A stretch of DNA of 64,000 nucleotides. It comes from Chondrilla cf. caribensis. Lineage: Eukaryota > Porifera > Demospongiae > Chondrillida > Chondrillidae. Below, piece by piece: positions 35,136-54,500 of this stretch. Position numbers and translations under genes: made by a program. The DNA is taken from contig OZ026556.1 in assembly GCA_964020155.1 (NCBI GenBank), positions 3,380,001 to 3,444,000 of the forward strand, written 5' to 3'. The notes below the pieces were generated by a model that ran no database searches, was not told the origin of the DNA, and worked only from the letters and a program-made list of their open reading frames with translations. Positions within the stretch are counted from its first letter, which is position 1; the number at the start of each line of letters is the position of its first letter.

Positions 35136-37656
35136 GTTATACAGTTATATTTGAATTGTAGATCTATCAGTGTGCTACACTCCCGATACAGTATGTAATA
35201 CATAGTCTGCATTCATAACATTTTGTATATAGATTATTTATGTGTGTTTTAGAACATGCACACATGTATGTGTACACAAGATTGTATTATGTACATCAAT
35301 GTATGTACAATATTATACTTAAACATGTATGTGTATGTGCAATACAGATGTACTTTACAGAAAAAAGCATCTATGTATGTGGGTTCATGCGTGGGTGCGG
35401 CAAGTTTCAGATCATAATAAGTCTGAATACAGCCATGGTATTTCCAATGTATGGAAAAGAATAGGAGAAGAACGCTAAACACCTTTTGATATAGTTCATG
35501 GCAGAGAGTGCTGGTCAAGCTGATATTTTGTCCAGATATAACTTGTGATAGAAACTAAATTCTGAAACACTCTCCATCTCCGCATGTTGCCTGTAATCCT
35601 AGTTATTCACAATGGTGCTATGAGGCCAAATTCTGGTCCTAGCACCACATGTTTGTGCACTTTTCAAACCTACAAAAATGGCATAAAAACACCTCTTTAG
35701 GAGATTGCATGTACTTGGCAATGTTTGTGGTCCTATAAGGTCAAACTGTTGTCTCTATAACCACAATTTCTCAATCTACAGAAATAATTCATCAATTATT
35801 CATGACATCTTCAATATGTGGGAGGATAGGAAGAAAAATGCTATCCACCCCTTTGGCATAGCTTTTGGCTAAAGGGACACATCAAATTGATATTTGGCCC
35901 AGATCTAGCTTGGGATGGAAATTGATTTCTTGGAGGTGTTTAATAATTACAATGTATGGGAGAGAATAGGGAGAAAAGCACTGAGCACCTTTTATGCAGC
36001 TCATGTCAGAGGGGGTGTGTCAATCTGATATTGGATCTAGTCCTAGTTGTGATGGGTAAATACTGAAGCACTCCTCATCTCTGTACATGGCCTGTAACCC
36101 TGGCTACATTCAGAGGTGCTTAATATTTGTTTTGTATGTGAGAGAATAGGGAGAAAGGTGCATCTGTGTATGTGGTCTGTACTCCTCCGAATGTAGCTAC
36201 AGGCCACATATAGAGATGGAAAGTGCTTCATAAGCTAGTAACATCAACAGCTAGGTCTGGCTGAAATATCAGATTGGCATGCTCCCTCTTCCATGAGCTA
36301 TGTGAAAAGGAGCTAAGCACATTTATCCTATACTCTCCCATACATTAAAAAATTATTAAGCACCTCCGAATGTAGATAGAGATAGGGGCCACTTAGGGAG
36401 ATGGGAACTGATGACACTATACAATGACACTTTTCCATGAGCTATGCAAGAAGGTGCTTAACATTATTTCTCCTATACATACTCCCCCATATATTGAAAA
36501 AATAATAGCATCCGTTACCATAGACACAGTACTATTATACAGCAAATTTTTAATGTATAAAGCATTAGTAACAGTATAAAGCGTTAGCAATGAATGCTAT
36601 ACTGGTTAAGACATGGACACTCAGGCACTATGACATATAAAATACACTCGCCCTCGGGACTCCGTATTTTATATGTCATAATGCTCATGCCCATGTCTTA
36701 AACAATAATTAACACCTCCAAATGTAGCTGTGATTATGGGCCACCTACAGAGATGGGAATTGTTTCAAATGTTTGTTCACGTCCCCAGCTAGATTTGGCC
36801 TGATTATCAAGTTGACATGCCCACTTTCCCATGAGCTATGCAAATGATGCTTAGCGTTTTCTCCCCCATACTCTCCCATACATTTGAAAAAATATTAAAC
36901 ACCTCCAAATGTAGCTTGGGTTATGGGCCACCCACAGGGATGGGAGTCATTTTATAAGTTAGTACATATCACCAGCTGGGTCTGGCTAAATTATCAAGTT
37001 GACACCCCCACTCTTCCATGAGCTATGCAAAAAGGTGCTTAGTGTTTTCTCCTCTATACGTACTCTCCCATACATTGAAATCATATTAAGCACCTCTGAA
37101 TGTAGCCTGGGTTGTGGGTTAACTATGGAGATAGGAATTGTTTCAAATGCTATTTCACATCCCCAGCTAGGTCTGGGAAAAATATCAAGTTGACATGCCC
37201 CCATTCCCATGAGCTATGCAAAAAGGTCCTTGGCGTTTTCTCCCCTATACTCGCCCATACGTACTTACTCTTTTAGTCCTACTCTAAAAGATTGCAACAG
37301 TTTCTTTTTGTTCATTATAAATTGCTGATTTATTCTTTTTTCCAATTACTCGTTATACATGTACTTTTAGTATACATATGTAAATTGCATGCACTGTATA
37401 TAAATTTGACGATAATGAATTAACATTGCATGCTATAATATACACATCTACACTAGTCATCGGAATCTTTATAAATTAGCATAAAATTAATCTAGTAAAC
37501 AAGTGCTATGAATTTTTATATAAAATAATTATATGATGTCTTAGTAAAATGATAATATAAGTAACTTATCATGCTAAATTACCTCCAGGACCTAACAACC
37601 TGCAATCATAGTTACTTATTAAGTACTGTACAGATTGACCACTCCTGACATGTTCC
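35136..37656. repeat. Opposed groups of degenerate ~190-250 bp repeats
   Basis: Intergenic, no gene recognised. From about 35440 to 36230 copies of a unit run in one orientation (TATGGGAGAGAATAGGGAGAA ... AGCACCTTTT ... CAGCTCATG). From about 36290 to 37260 related copies run in the opposite orientation (CATGAGCTATGCAAAAAGGT ... TTTTCTCC ... CTCTCCCATACATTG ... AGCACCTCCGAATGTAGC). Units are about 190-250 bp and diverged. The spacer lies between the 5' end of MEI1 and the PHGDH pseudogene fragment. Confidence 0.8.
36607..36700. repeat. Imperfect palindrome, ~38-bp arms
   Basis: TAAGACATGGACACTCAGGC...ATAAAATAC (36607-36645) is matched by GTATTTTATATGTCATAATG...CATGTCTTA (36664-36700) around an 18-bp loop. 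The surrounding ~220 bp (about 36490-36715) interrupts the repeat group and may be an inserted foldback element. Confidence 0.8.
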
Positions 37657-37897
37657 TCAAACTGCCTCCACAAACTGCTCTGCTACTTCACAAACCACTT
37701 TGGTTTGAGCCTCTACTGCACCCCCCCAAAATGAGGAGTGGTTGTCACTTTGGGATGGCAGGTCAACGTACTCTTTGTAGGTGGGTGGTTCCTCTTCATA
37801 CACATCCAAACCTGCTACTTGTCCACTGTCAATGGTTCTCAACCATTCAGCCTCGTCAATGATGCCTCAATGAGCTCAGTTCACCACCCTCACACCC
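37657..37897 (-). pseudogene. PHGDH: D-3-phosphoglycerate dehydrogenase pseudogene fragment
   Basis: About 80 codons on the minus strand match the NAD-binding/substrate region of PHGDH. They read KGVRVVN, stop, AH, stop, GIIDEA, then DSGQVAG-LDVYEEEPPTYKE, and after a disturbed stretch VEAQTKVVCEVAEQFVEAV. Two in-frame stops replace residues of the conserved NxARGGIIDE motif. The following PKVTTTPH segment is readable only in a shifted frame, and the original frame returns after a run of seven G, so there are two compensating frameshifts. No other part of PHGDH and no introns are visible. It is a dead partial copy downstream of RALBP1; whether it arose by retroposition or segmental duplication is unclear. 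Confidence 0.85.
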
Positions 37898-38150
37898 TTT
37901 CAATCTATTACCATAGGATTTCCTGCTTTACAGGAACACTTCATGCATTCAATTTATGTACTATTTCACACTAACGATTACAAATGGTCCAGGGTGAGAT
38001 GGTTCCTTGTGTCTGTCAACATAACATACACATCGGACTGTTGTCCTTCAGGGACACCATACATATTAATATACCTGATAAACTTGGCATTGAGGCTGTG
38101 CAGTACATGCAGTTACAAAAAACAAAATTGTTGTTCATTACAGTGGAGAT
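37898..38150. other. Spacer: RALBP1 3' UTR candidate
   Basis: AT-rich DNA between the RALBP1 stop and the PHGDH fragment. No coding potential and no canonical AATAAA close to the stop were noticed. Confidence 0.5.
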
Positions 38151-44036
<5,886 letters not shown>

Positions 44037-44772
44037 TTTGAGCGCGCACTAACAACAATATACGTAGATGCGTATACGTAGTACTACCATAGATCTTCCA
44101 TACCTATGGTAGTACTTGATCTGTACTTGATTCCTATTATAGGGACGAGTGCATGGGGGAGTTTGGAATGCTTGGCTGGATTTGGAATGAACGCCTTTAA
44201 TTAGACACAGTAATGGTGAACTATGAGCATTAATATTGAATCACTTATCTGTGGAGATAACACTCTTATGAAGTTGTACCAATTCTGAGTTATGTACTCT
44301 GTTCGGTAGAAAATTAACCCCTTATATAAGATTATAGTCTGTAGTACTGTACTACTGTTGAATCCTGGACTGTATATCTCAGCACATAAAGCCCAACCAC
44401 TACCCAAGTGACCACTCTCACTATTAGCTGGTCTTTGTGCACCCTGTACATGTTCACAGTTCCAACAGTCTATGGCCCCACATGCAGTACACCAGTAGGA
44501 GTCTAGAGTAGACCAAATAGTATCATTTATTCGTAGCATGAAGGATTGCATGTTTGATACATCATGCCATACACTTATGGCCTATATCCATATGAAGCTA
44601 CATAACAATGCAAGTGAATGTCTGCAGAGACTACATCTGTAAAGCAGCATAAATTGAGTAAGCATACAATGATTGCCTAGGTTCTACACATGTACATAAT
44701 ACAATTGTTTAAAAGCTTTACAGAAGAGAAATCAATGAGCTCATAGCATGTGTCTGGAATCATAAAGGATTA
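44037..44772. other. Intergenic spacer UBE2I-RALBP1
   Basis: 736 bp between the UBE2I stop and the RALBP1 start, same-strand neighbours. It must hold the RALBP1 promoter and the UBE2I 3' UTR. A minus-strand open frame at 44201-44551 contains WCTACGAIDCWNC but no recognisable domain, splice partner or homologue, so it is not called. Confidence 0.5.
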
Positions 44773-45003
44773 TTATTTCGGTGCAAATTTCTTGGCCTGT
44801 TCTCTCACCCGCCGATCATATTCTGCACGGTTTTGACTGTAAGGAAGATAACCATGATCACTATCCAATAATAAAGTATATTAGAATATACAGACACACA
44901 TGTAAATGTACTCACACAATTAAAAATGCAGGTATAAACACAATGGTACACACACGTAAACACACACTCACATACACAACATATGCAAACAAACACATGC
45001 AAA

Positions 45004-45042
<39 letters not shown>

Positions 45043-45172
45043 GCTATTTTATGCAACACACTAACCAATAAATAGTATATGCATCCGCTTGTGCTGGATC
45101 TTTAATATTAGGATCATTGAGTAAATCTTGAACACCTTGTAAAATCTGCAAGATATACTATAAATAAACATC

Positions 45173-45211
<39 letters not shown>

Positions 45212-46188
45212 GTTTAATTGTTACCGCTGGACGCCAATCCTTTTCTTCATCAAGTAATGAAAGGCATATTGTTCCAGACGGATATACATTAGGATGAAAA
45301 ATAGGAGGTTCGAATTTACCTACAAGTAAGTAAAATGAATACAAAATCAGTGATATGCATATAAAATCCTATAGCAGTGAAAGACATATAAAATCCATGG
45401 AGTAGCAGTGGAATACAGTCCTCACACAAGAGTCCCATGACCACAAATGGGCTATCACCAAGCACAAGCAAGGTTAACTGCTTCTGTCATTCAATGGGGT
45501 CTGATCAGGTTTGCCCACACAAATCAATTTGCAGGCTTCATAATTTTTGTTGAATAAGGTCAACATCTTCTCTATTGTTCGTTAAGTATGGCAAACGTCT
45601 CTCTAAACTGTCACAGGCGTGTGTGTGTCTTACAACTGATAGGGGCAAAGTCGAAGCATCAAAAAAGGTAAGAATTTCAATCCAGCTATCTTTGAAAAGT
45701 GAAATAAAATCTCTGCACAAGAGTCACATGACCATAGATTGGATAAACTATAGGTGATACGTATGTATATGCAATTTCCTTTTTAATCTGAAAATGAAAC
45801 AAGTTCAGAAATCCCCATCCCTCACGTGTGGAAGCCTGGGTTCGCAGGACATGGTTCTGAGTAGTGGGACTAGGGGAGTGTATAATGAGAGATGGAGGTG
45901 TGGGGTATGATGGGTTTGAGGGATACTGCACAACAAGGACATTTGAGTCAGTGCTCAGATTGGATGTGATAATCACACTGTCCAGCAGATGCTCTTACGT
46001 AATTACTCACAAGTTATACATACGTACATACAGAGATACAGTGCATAATGTCACACAGTGGAGTTATGAAGTTTATGTTGCAATTACTATAATTATTAAT
46101 ATGATATATGATACTCAAGTGTGGAGAGTGTGTGCGTGGATGCAACTGTACTGGTATACCAAAGTACATGCAAATGCACATGTATGGA

Positions 46189-46225
<37 letters not shown>

Positions 46226-46817
46226 TGTACATACCTGCATGTGTGTTTGTTTGTTAGTAAGTGTGGATATACCAGGAGTCAAGGATAACAAATGAAGTTG
46301 CATTGTCAGTTCATCCGCAAACTGCTACTTCACACACACACACACACATGTATAGTACAAAGGGCATCATTTATGGATGGATGAATTCTGGCTATTCCAA
46401 TAGAGGGGGGAGATCCCCACTAATCTCTTACAATTTCCCAAAACATGACTCACATTTTGGAGGTGATGTTGGATAGTCGTCACGGAAGATCATTCTTATC
46501 TTGTAGAGACCACCTTCCCATATAGTCTGCAACAAGAACAAGGGAACATACTAAAACCTTGTGTGATCCCTAAATCTGGTCCACAGCTGCTGCACAGCTG
46601 TTATTGCAGCAGCTGTCACTCATACGTAAGCCACGTCAAGGAAGGGAATAAACACATTCTGATAAAACCAGGCCTAAGTCACTTATTGAATGGTTTGTTA
46701 TCCAATAAAGCTACATAGACTAAAGCACCAATAAGTGTCCTTAGCAGCCTTGTAACAAGGGTGAGGTACAAAGTACGGACAGCACGCACACAAGTACGGA
46801 CAGCACGCACACGCGCA

Positions 46818-46848
<31 letters not shown>

Positions 46849-46901
46849 TTACACACACACAAACACACATAGAAAGAGAACACTCAAACATGCATACACA
46901 T

Positions 46902-46978
<77 letters not shown>

Positions 46979-47795
46979 TATGTATGTACAGTCTTAACAT
47001 ACGTATCTAGGACACAATTTCAATGTGCTTGAAATACTATGTTGCCGCACAGTGAAAAGATTTAAACTTAGTTGAGGGAGAAGTTGAGGGATCAGTTAAG
47101 AACTGACCTACTGGCCACATTGTTTGAGGACATTGGCATGGTGTCATACTGCTCTAGTTAGGATAGAGGTAGGGTTAGAGGTGGGGGTAGGGGTAGGGGT
47201 AGAGTTAGGGGTGGGGATTACGGGTAGGGATAGAGGTAGAGGTGAGGTTAGGGGTAGGGTTTGGGTTGGGGTTAGATCTGGGATTTCGGAGCTATAATAT
47301 CATGGTTCAGTAAAGGATTCCAGACCTAACCCTAAACCTAAACCCTACCCTAACAGAGGGGGTATAGTGCCATGCCAACCAAAACAGAGCAGTATTACAT
47401 CCTACCGCCGTCATCAATCAATATGGCCAGTGGGGCCGTTCTTTTTACCTGATCCAAGTAGAGTAACTAAGGTGGTAGAAGCAGAGTGACCTATACTACG
47501 TATATAGACCATCCAAGGTGGGAGTAGGTGACAAAATGGCCTAACTGAGACGATAACTTACCATTTTCTTTCCCGGGATGGCACATTCCCAGTTCATCAA
47601 ATTTAACGTTCCGTCTTGGTTTTTAGTCGGCTTGGCCACAAAACCCTAGATGGACAGATAAATTAACACGAAATATAGATTACAGTCAGAAGAGTCTGAC
47701 TTCAAATGAATCTATCTGTGCACTCTTACAAAGGGATGATCCTTTCTCCATCCTTTTCTTTCTTCGGCCAACCTCCCCAAAGCGATTCCAGACAT
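44773..47795 (-). CDS. UBE2I: SUMO-conjugating enzyme UBC9
   Basis: E2 enzyme that transfers SUMO to substrates in the nucleus. Six minus-strand exons: 47730-47795, 47562-47645, 46454-46526, 45210-45319, 45066-45145, 44773-44836. All phases close and the product is 158 residues, the usual UBC9 length. Landmarks: [20 protein letters not shown] (basic SUMO-binding N-terminus), [33 protein letters not shown], and the HPN motif with the catalytic cysteine in [42 protein letters not shown] and the terminal KKFAPK follow. Exon 4 is followed directly by a (GT)n tract that supplies its 5' splice site. Confidence 0.97.
45177..45209. repeat. UBE2I: (CA)n tract forming the UBE2I intron 4 donor
   Basis: On the minus strand, exon 4 ends AAACAG and the intron begins immediately with about 16 GT dinucleotides. 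The 5' splice site is thus part of the microsatellite. A second CA tract at about 45004-45042 lies in the next intron, about 20 bp beyond the exon 5 donor. Confidence 0.9.
46818..46975. repeat. Compound (CA)n microsatellite
   Basis: CA tracts at about 46818-46868 and 46906-46975 separated by mixed DNA, in UBE2I intron 2. A further TG tract lies at about 46194-46222 in intron 3. Confidence 0.93.
47158..47357. repeat. Telomere-like G-rich/C-rich inverted repeat
   Basis: A run of GGGTTAG, GGGGTAG and GAGGTAG variants (about 47158-47275) is followed by CCTAACCCTAAACC-type DNA (about 47325-47357), complementary to it. Resembles degenerate TTAGGG repeats in two orientations, within UBE2I intron 2. 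Confidence 0.75.
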
Positions 47796-49923
47796 TTTGA
47801 ACACTATTTATTTCGACATACAAGAGATTACAATGAATCAAGTTTCTCGCCAAACTGAAATTCCGCGAAAGTTCGCGTTTTACCGAAAAAATTGGCGGGC
47901 AAATTAAAAACATGGCTACAATAAGAGCATACACCTGTAAGTAGACTGTTATATCCGATCAGTGTCGTATAATTTACTTATCAGAAATAAAATGAATTTC
48001 TTAGAATATTCACGATACATAGACCGTATTTTGTGCTGGTACCACCTGTGGAAGGTTGGACAGAAGTAGGGACTGGTACATGTTCATCAGACAGCTCAGG
48101 GAAGTTTCTAATGACAAAAATTTTTAAGATTTACATGAATGAAGCAGCTAAGAGATCAATTATCAATAGACTACTACAATGTTTCGTCACCTGTCTGAGT
48201 CAAAGAATTTGCAATTTTGGCTGGTATGTTTACTCATGGTCAAAACTGATGATGGGCAGGATAGATACACCTATGTTAGTTTATTTCCCATAACAAGTTG
48301 ACACAACGGCTAACCTTGATACTAGAGCCGATCACGGTTGAAGAACTTGTTTTCTCTAACCACAAAGCAGCATGTGACTAACGTCACATATCACGTTAGC
48401 ATATGCGGACATAAACGGAAGAAAGACGGAATGTATAAGTAAACATACTTTAGCCTGCCTGAACTAGCCTGAAAATCTTATGAATAATACTATACTATTT
48501 ATAATAATTATTGTTGATAATCATGTTGTATGTAGCTCTGATATTATATAGGCTGCTGTAGCCATGGATGTCAGCCATTCAGTTTACTGATGTAAAGTAA
48601 ATATTCAGTTATCGTCTCAAATTAAGCCTACACATAATATATGTAAGGACTAGTATTCGCTATTATAACAGTAATAATATTGACTAATAACTATTAATAC
48701 TGTACTATAATAATAATAGTTCAATGTACTATGCATTTTTACATATTTGCATAATATTTTGTACACATATAACATGTACACTTCCATATTATAGTCTATG
48801 CATACGTTGAGCATATTATCTGTATGTACACACATACTAATACATACCATATCCACGGTTCCTATATTATATTTCACTGTTATGATGCAGGCAATCTGTG
48901 CTACTATCTGAACAGTGAGTAGCAATGACAGACCAAAATCATGTTGACTCACGAGTGTTCATGCAACACGTACAGCATATAGCACTCATGATATTAAGAC
49001 ATATAATTATATATTCCAAGTGACAGAAGGCCCAGTTCAAGTATGAATGTATATCAGACACCCATACATGGAATTTTCCAAAGGGAGGTTATACCTACGG
49101 CAAATAGTGCTATTTGAAAGTCTAGTTCCTATGCTCAAACTGTTAAGGCTGCTCTTGTCAAGTAATGATAGGCAGGATATTTTTGCCCCTGCCTTGCCTG
49201 GGATAGCACAGATGACATTATATCAGTCACTTTTACCCCTGTGTCAGAGGTTTTGGGTTGGTTTTATTTTGTAACACATCATTGTTCCTTGATTTGAATA
49301 ATTAAAGATTGGTGCCTCTCTCTCTATCAAAGTAATAATCCATACCTCAAACAATTTGGAAAGTTTATATTCCTCCAAATTATCCCCAGGACCTCCAACG
49401 TACAGATCTCATATACCTCGTGTATATAATGTACTACATGTGTCAACACCAAAACAAGATGCGGTTAATTATAAGGCTGCGTCATGCATATACGGTGTCA
49501 ATGTTACATATTATACATACAGCCTCCTGCTGGAAGGCTCAATGGTGCATCTCAAGATTATTACACTAGAGTGTTCTTGCTCAGGCTTGCCTGGAATATG
49601 CATACAACCTTACAATAACAAGAACACACACATGCTCAGCCGTAACATCCTACTGTTTGCATCCCTCAGGGTGGCATTATCATGTATTGCAGCAAATACT
49701 ATGTAGTATTAATTTGTAAACACAAGTCGTCAATTATTTTTCAGGTGTTAAAACTCCGCGAAACAAAATACACAAAGATGGGGGGTTGTGAAACACGACA
49801 TGTACACTCCAGTTATATGCATAATAATTCACTGTATAACATTTTACACAGTTCATCAACACTCAATAATAATATTATACTCCAGGTCAGATAGAGGGCT
49901 GATGAACATTTGTGGAGGAAATA
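47796..49923. other. Intergenic region PDPK1-UBE2I
   Basis: About 2.1 kb between the PDPK1 stop and the UBE2I start. It should include the UBE2I promoter and the PDPK1 3' UTR. AT-rich. Open frames at 48033-48293 (+) and 49047-49274 (+) show no recognisable domain and are not called. No tRNA or repeat array was recognised. Confidence 0.5.
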
Positions 49924-51501
49924 TCAACTCTTTCCTTCCTTCTTCTTCTGTTTGTAGAGCTTCATGGACTTCTCAATAGCATCCGACCATGCTTGGGAGT
50001 TACCTGTGGGGTCCTCAAGATAATACGTCCTGTGTGGCTGTGACAAAGGGAAGGGAAGGAGATTGAAGTGATATGCCAGGAAGAAATTCAATCTAAATCA
50101 CATACAGTGGTACCCCCGTGATGAATAACTACCCATATTTCTGATTAAGGTGGTCTTATACGACAGGTAGTCTCTAATCACAGGAATTGTGCTCAATTTT
50201 ATAACATGTACGTAGTTGTCAAAGGTCACTGATAACAGAGTATGTTTAGTAGAAATACTCCAAAGTATGCAGTAGTCTCCTAGCAGGTGATCACTCACCC
50301 CAGTCACAACATAATATACATGTTGAAAACTACCCATCCTTGAAATGTGGTCTTAAAATGCAGGTGGTACCCCCAGGAGAGACTTGTGGACAGTACCACT
50401 GTACATACACAATATATAAACACAAGTAAGATTAGGGTTCATCGTGCTACACGATATATTATACAAGTACATATGTATGTAAGGCATGTGGCACATACTG
50501 TATGAACGAAGAAAATTTTCCAATTTTTCTGCTCCACTTTAAGGGCCTCTGACCACGGGATCTCGCCCTTCAGCTCCATTGCCATTGGGTCAATGTAATA
50601 CAGCCGTGGGGCGTCTGTGAGGATGAGCATGCGACGCTTTGCAAACAAACCCTGCACATTGGAACGAGATGGAGTTCAGGCACTGTGCATGAGCTAGGTA
50701 GGTACACACATGAGTGAACAGGTCTGTAGTACACACTATACCATAAACCATATATGTACATAGTACACTGTAGGTACAGACACTCCGGTGGCCTCCAAAT
50801 TGAGGACATCTCTATGATGAGGACACTATTCTGTATCTCAGTGTGGTATTGTAGTTCATCAAATGACCTTGAATTGAGAAAATCTCAGTAATGTGGACAA
50901 TATTAAGGGACCAATGTGTCCTTGATAGAGAGAGCCACTGTACATATGAAGTACATACACCATTTACGTAGTACACTGCATGCATACAGGATGTGGTCTG
51001 GTCTGTAGAACACTATACATACATCCAATACGCTATATACATACATAGTACAATACACCATTCAATACGCTATATGGTACAATATACCATACTTCGCACA
51101 GTACACATGTTACCAGGTCTGTGGCACACTGTGTCACACCATGCACACACCTTCCTCTTGTCCACTAGACCTTGTTTCATAATGAACTCATTGTTTACAA
51201 ATCTGTGCCTGTAAACAAGTAACAGGAACAGAGACACTGCAGCACTGAAATAGTACACGATATACATATTACATGTACAATCAAAACTGCATTATGTATA
51301 ATATACAAAAATTGAAGGTGGTCTGACTTCAGCTTTGGCTACACCATAATACAGCCATGCTATGAAGAAGAACGGTTTTGTTTCAAATCTAGTGAAGCAT
51401 CTCAGCAAGTCACAAGTGGAGTACCACTTCAACTTCAATTTGAAAAGTGAATTGTCTGATTCACACAATGTTTCCTGATCTAGGAAACACACACACGCAC
51501 G

Positions 51502-51566
<65 letters not shown>

Positions 51567-54500
51567 CACACACACACACACAATGATGTACGTATGACAG
51601 TAACATACCATGGTGATTCTGCTGCCTGCTTCTTGAGCATCTTTTGCCTGTCCTCCCTCTCCTGTGCACTGGCTGTTCGGGGATGACTTGGACCATCACC
51701 AAGACCCCAAGCCATTAGGAATCTTTCTTCAAAATCATCATCACTGGAGTGTCTTGCTTCCTGTATAAGATAGTGAGGTATTGATAGTAATCACATGTTG
51801 TGTGTGATATGTACATAAGTATGCAACTATGTATTATTAGGCACATGCGATACTACAATATTATCATTTATCGCTATAATGTCTACATATAATATCGCGA
51901 CATAATATTTTACCTTATTATAAATTTGGAATTTCAGATTTTTTCAAGTATAAAATTACCACAATTACGTACGTATATCGACCATTGTGGTTATTTAATG
52001 AGGATATCTGGAAACATCCTGCTAACATTTTTTCAGTTACTGCACATGCCTAATAAATATGTGTGCATATGTGTGTTATGCACATACGTACGTACGTAAG
52101 TAGGTGTATGCATGTATGTATATGTACGTATGTGAGTTACAATAGGTAAGTGTATTCACCAATGAGTGTATGTGCATATGTGTACATGTGTGTGAGTGTA
52201 CATATGTACATGTGAACATCCATGTACATATGTAGCAACTTGAAGTGTATGACTGAGCATGGGAGTGAACAGCTGCATCCAACATACGTCATAATCACTC
52301 TTCAGACTTTCTCCATCTTTAGTGTTGGAAGGGAGGAAAGGAAGGATCTTTGGTGGTTCTGTCTCAGTGAGTGTTTCCCACACAATGCCCTCAAAGAAAG
52401 GATGCCGCTGTAGCTCTCTATATCCCCCCATGTGCTCACAACCAAGTCGTTTCTTATAATCCTGTACCTGATGTTTAGAAGTACAACTAAGATGTGTAAG
52501 GTACGTATGTACTGTATGTATGAAGTGTTCATACAGTACAGTAAATGAATATGTACTTTACATATGCACAGTACACACATACAAGCAGCATCTACGTATG
52601 GCAAAAAATAAACTAACAGAGGATGCCTCTTTTGAAAACAAGGTGATATCAACGAGAACAGGCCTTTTAGAGGTGAGCATTAGCCCAATTCTCACAGAAT
52701 GTACATACGTACGTGTACTATTGACAGTGGATTGTGATTTCACTCCACAGTTCAGCCATATGGGCATTGTACAAAGTGTCCAGTGGAAACACATTATACC
52801 AGTTGATATTACACCTGTTTGTGTGCTTCCACGCAACAACCTACCCAGCTGTCACATGGCTGAAGGCTCTCCCAGTGTGAGGAAGGTAGCCAACAATGTA
52901 AGAACATACGTACGTACTAAACTCTTACACATGCACTGTACAATATGTAATTCATTACACTACTGAAAGTGGTCGGCCATTTTTAATCCCACAGCTGCAT
53001 GGCTAAAGGGACTCCCTGTTGTGGTAAGATACCTAGCTACATCTACAGAGCAGTAAAAGTGTCTGCATTGCACTGCTAAGAGTAACTGACTGCACCACTA
53101 AGGGAACATCATGAAAATGTCCTTAACTACTGCAGCAGGAAACAGCTTGTAACCACAGTGAGCACCTTATCTCAATACTGCGCTATGGTGTAGAACATAC
53201 TAGAATCTTCTGTATCAGATCAGATGCCACTTCATCGAAACCCTCTGGAAATGTGTAATCAAGCTTGATAATCTTCTGAAAACACAGGTATTCATTCCTG
53301 GATGACCGGTAACAAGAAAGCAATTCCAGATCTGGTGATTAGTGTGTGATACACGTACACATGTGCGTTTCAACATACGGTGCACGGAACGGAGATCTTC
53401 CTGCTATGAACTGGTATATCATGCATCCAAATGCCCAAATATCTGAGCTGCAGAGAGAATATTGGAAGACTATCAATGGTCGAAAACACAAATAACTGTT
53501 GTCAGTTCAATTGTATGCAGGTTAGTGTGTAGATATGTTTGCGTTGCTAGTATCCAAGATTGTTTAGATTATTAAAGCATGTCAAATGAATTTCGAATGG
53601 ACAGTTTATGCGAAAAATCAATTCACTGCAATGTTCCACTGATCACAGGCTTCCACAGGGACAAATTTAATCACAAAACACAACTAATGGATAGGATATC
53701 ACTTTGAATTGTGATGAACTATAAGTGAAGAATAGTTCATTATTAGATTATATGCTTTACACTTTGAAAACTGTACTGGCTCCTACTTGCTGCCTTGATA
53801 TCAATACACCTCCTAACGGCAGTTGTGAAGGTTCACTGCACCTGACTGACCTCTTGTACGTCACCTTATCCTGCAGCAGTTCTGGGGATACATATTCAGC
53901 TGTCCCAACAAAGGATTTTGCTCTTTCTGAAGAGTGAAATGAACACAATCACCAGAGTAAGATCAGGATACGTTTGTACAGCATGTACATACATATGTAC
54001 GTAACTGTACAGGAGGACCTTACATACGTATGTATGTATGCTATAGTACCGTATGCACTGTACATACTGTACGAATGAACATTACTGTACAGAATGTATA
54101 TACGTATGTATGCATTATTGAGTGAAGTAGCATTCTGCATAAAATACGTATTTAAAACCATTCGAAAATGAAAAAATGATATAGGAACAACACATTCCTG
54201 AAAAGTTACAAGAGCAAGTTGGGTAACTGGAGGCAACCTACTGTCGCACCACATACCATTACAATGAGTACAACATTATACAATAACCATCCCGATCTCA
54301 GCAGTACAGGTCGATGTATCCCATGAGTTCGCACTGCTACATCCTGCTGATATCGGGATGGTTATGCTCACTCGGTATCTTCATTTAAAGAACAAGTTGG
54401 ATTAACAGGAGGCACGTAGAAGTGCATCTCATAAACAGTACATGTAACATCAATGTACATACGTAAATACGTACATACATGTACATACGCATATGTACGT

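Noticed and set aside
44201..44551. 116-codon minus-strand frame with a Cys-rich patch between UBE2I and RALBP1
   Set aside because: No domain, no splice partners and no homologue recognised; could be chance or a decayed repeat.
52520..52966. 148-codon plus-strand open frame within a PDPK1 intron
   Set aside because: Antisense to an intron of a confirmed gene, with no domain, splice or start context.
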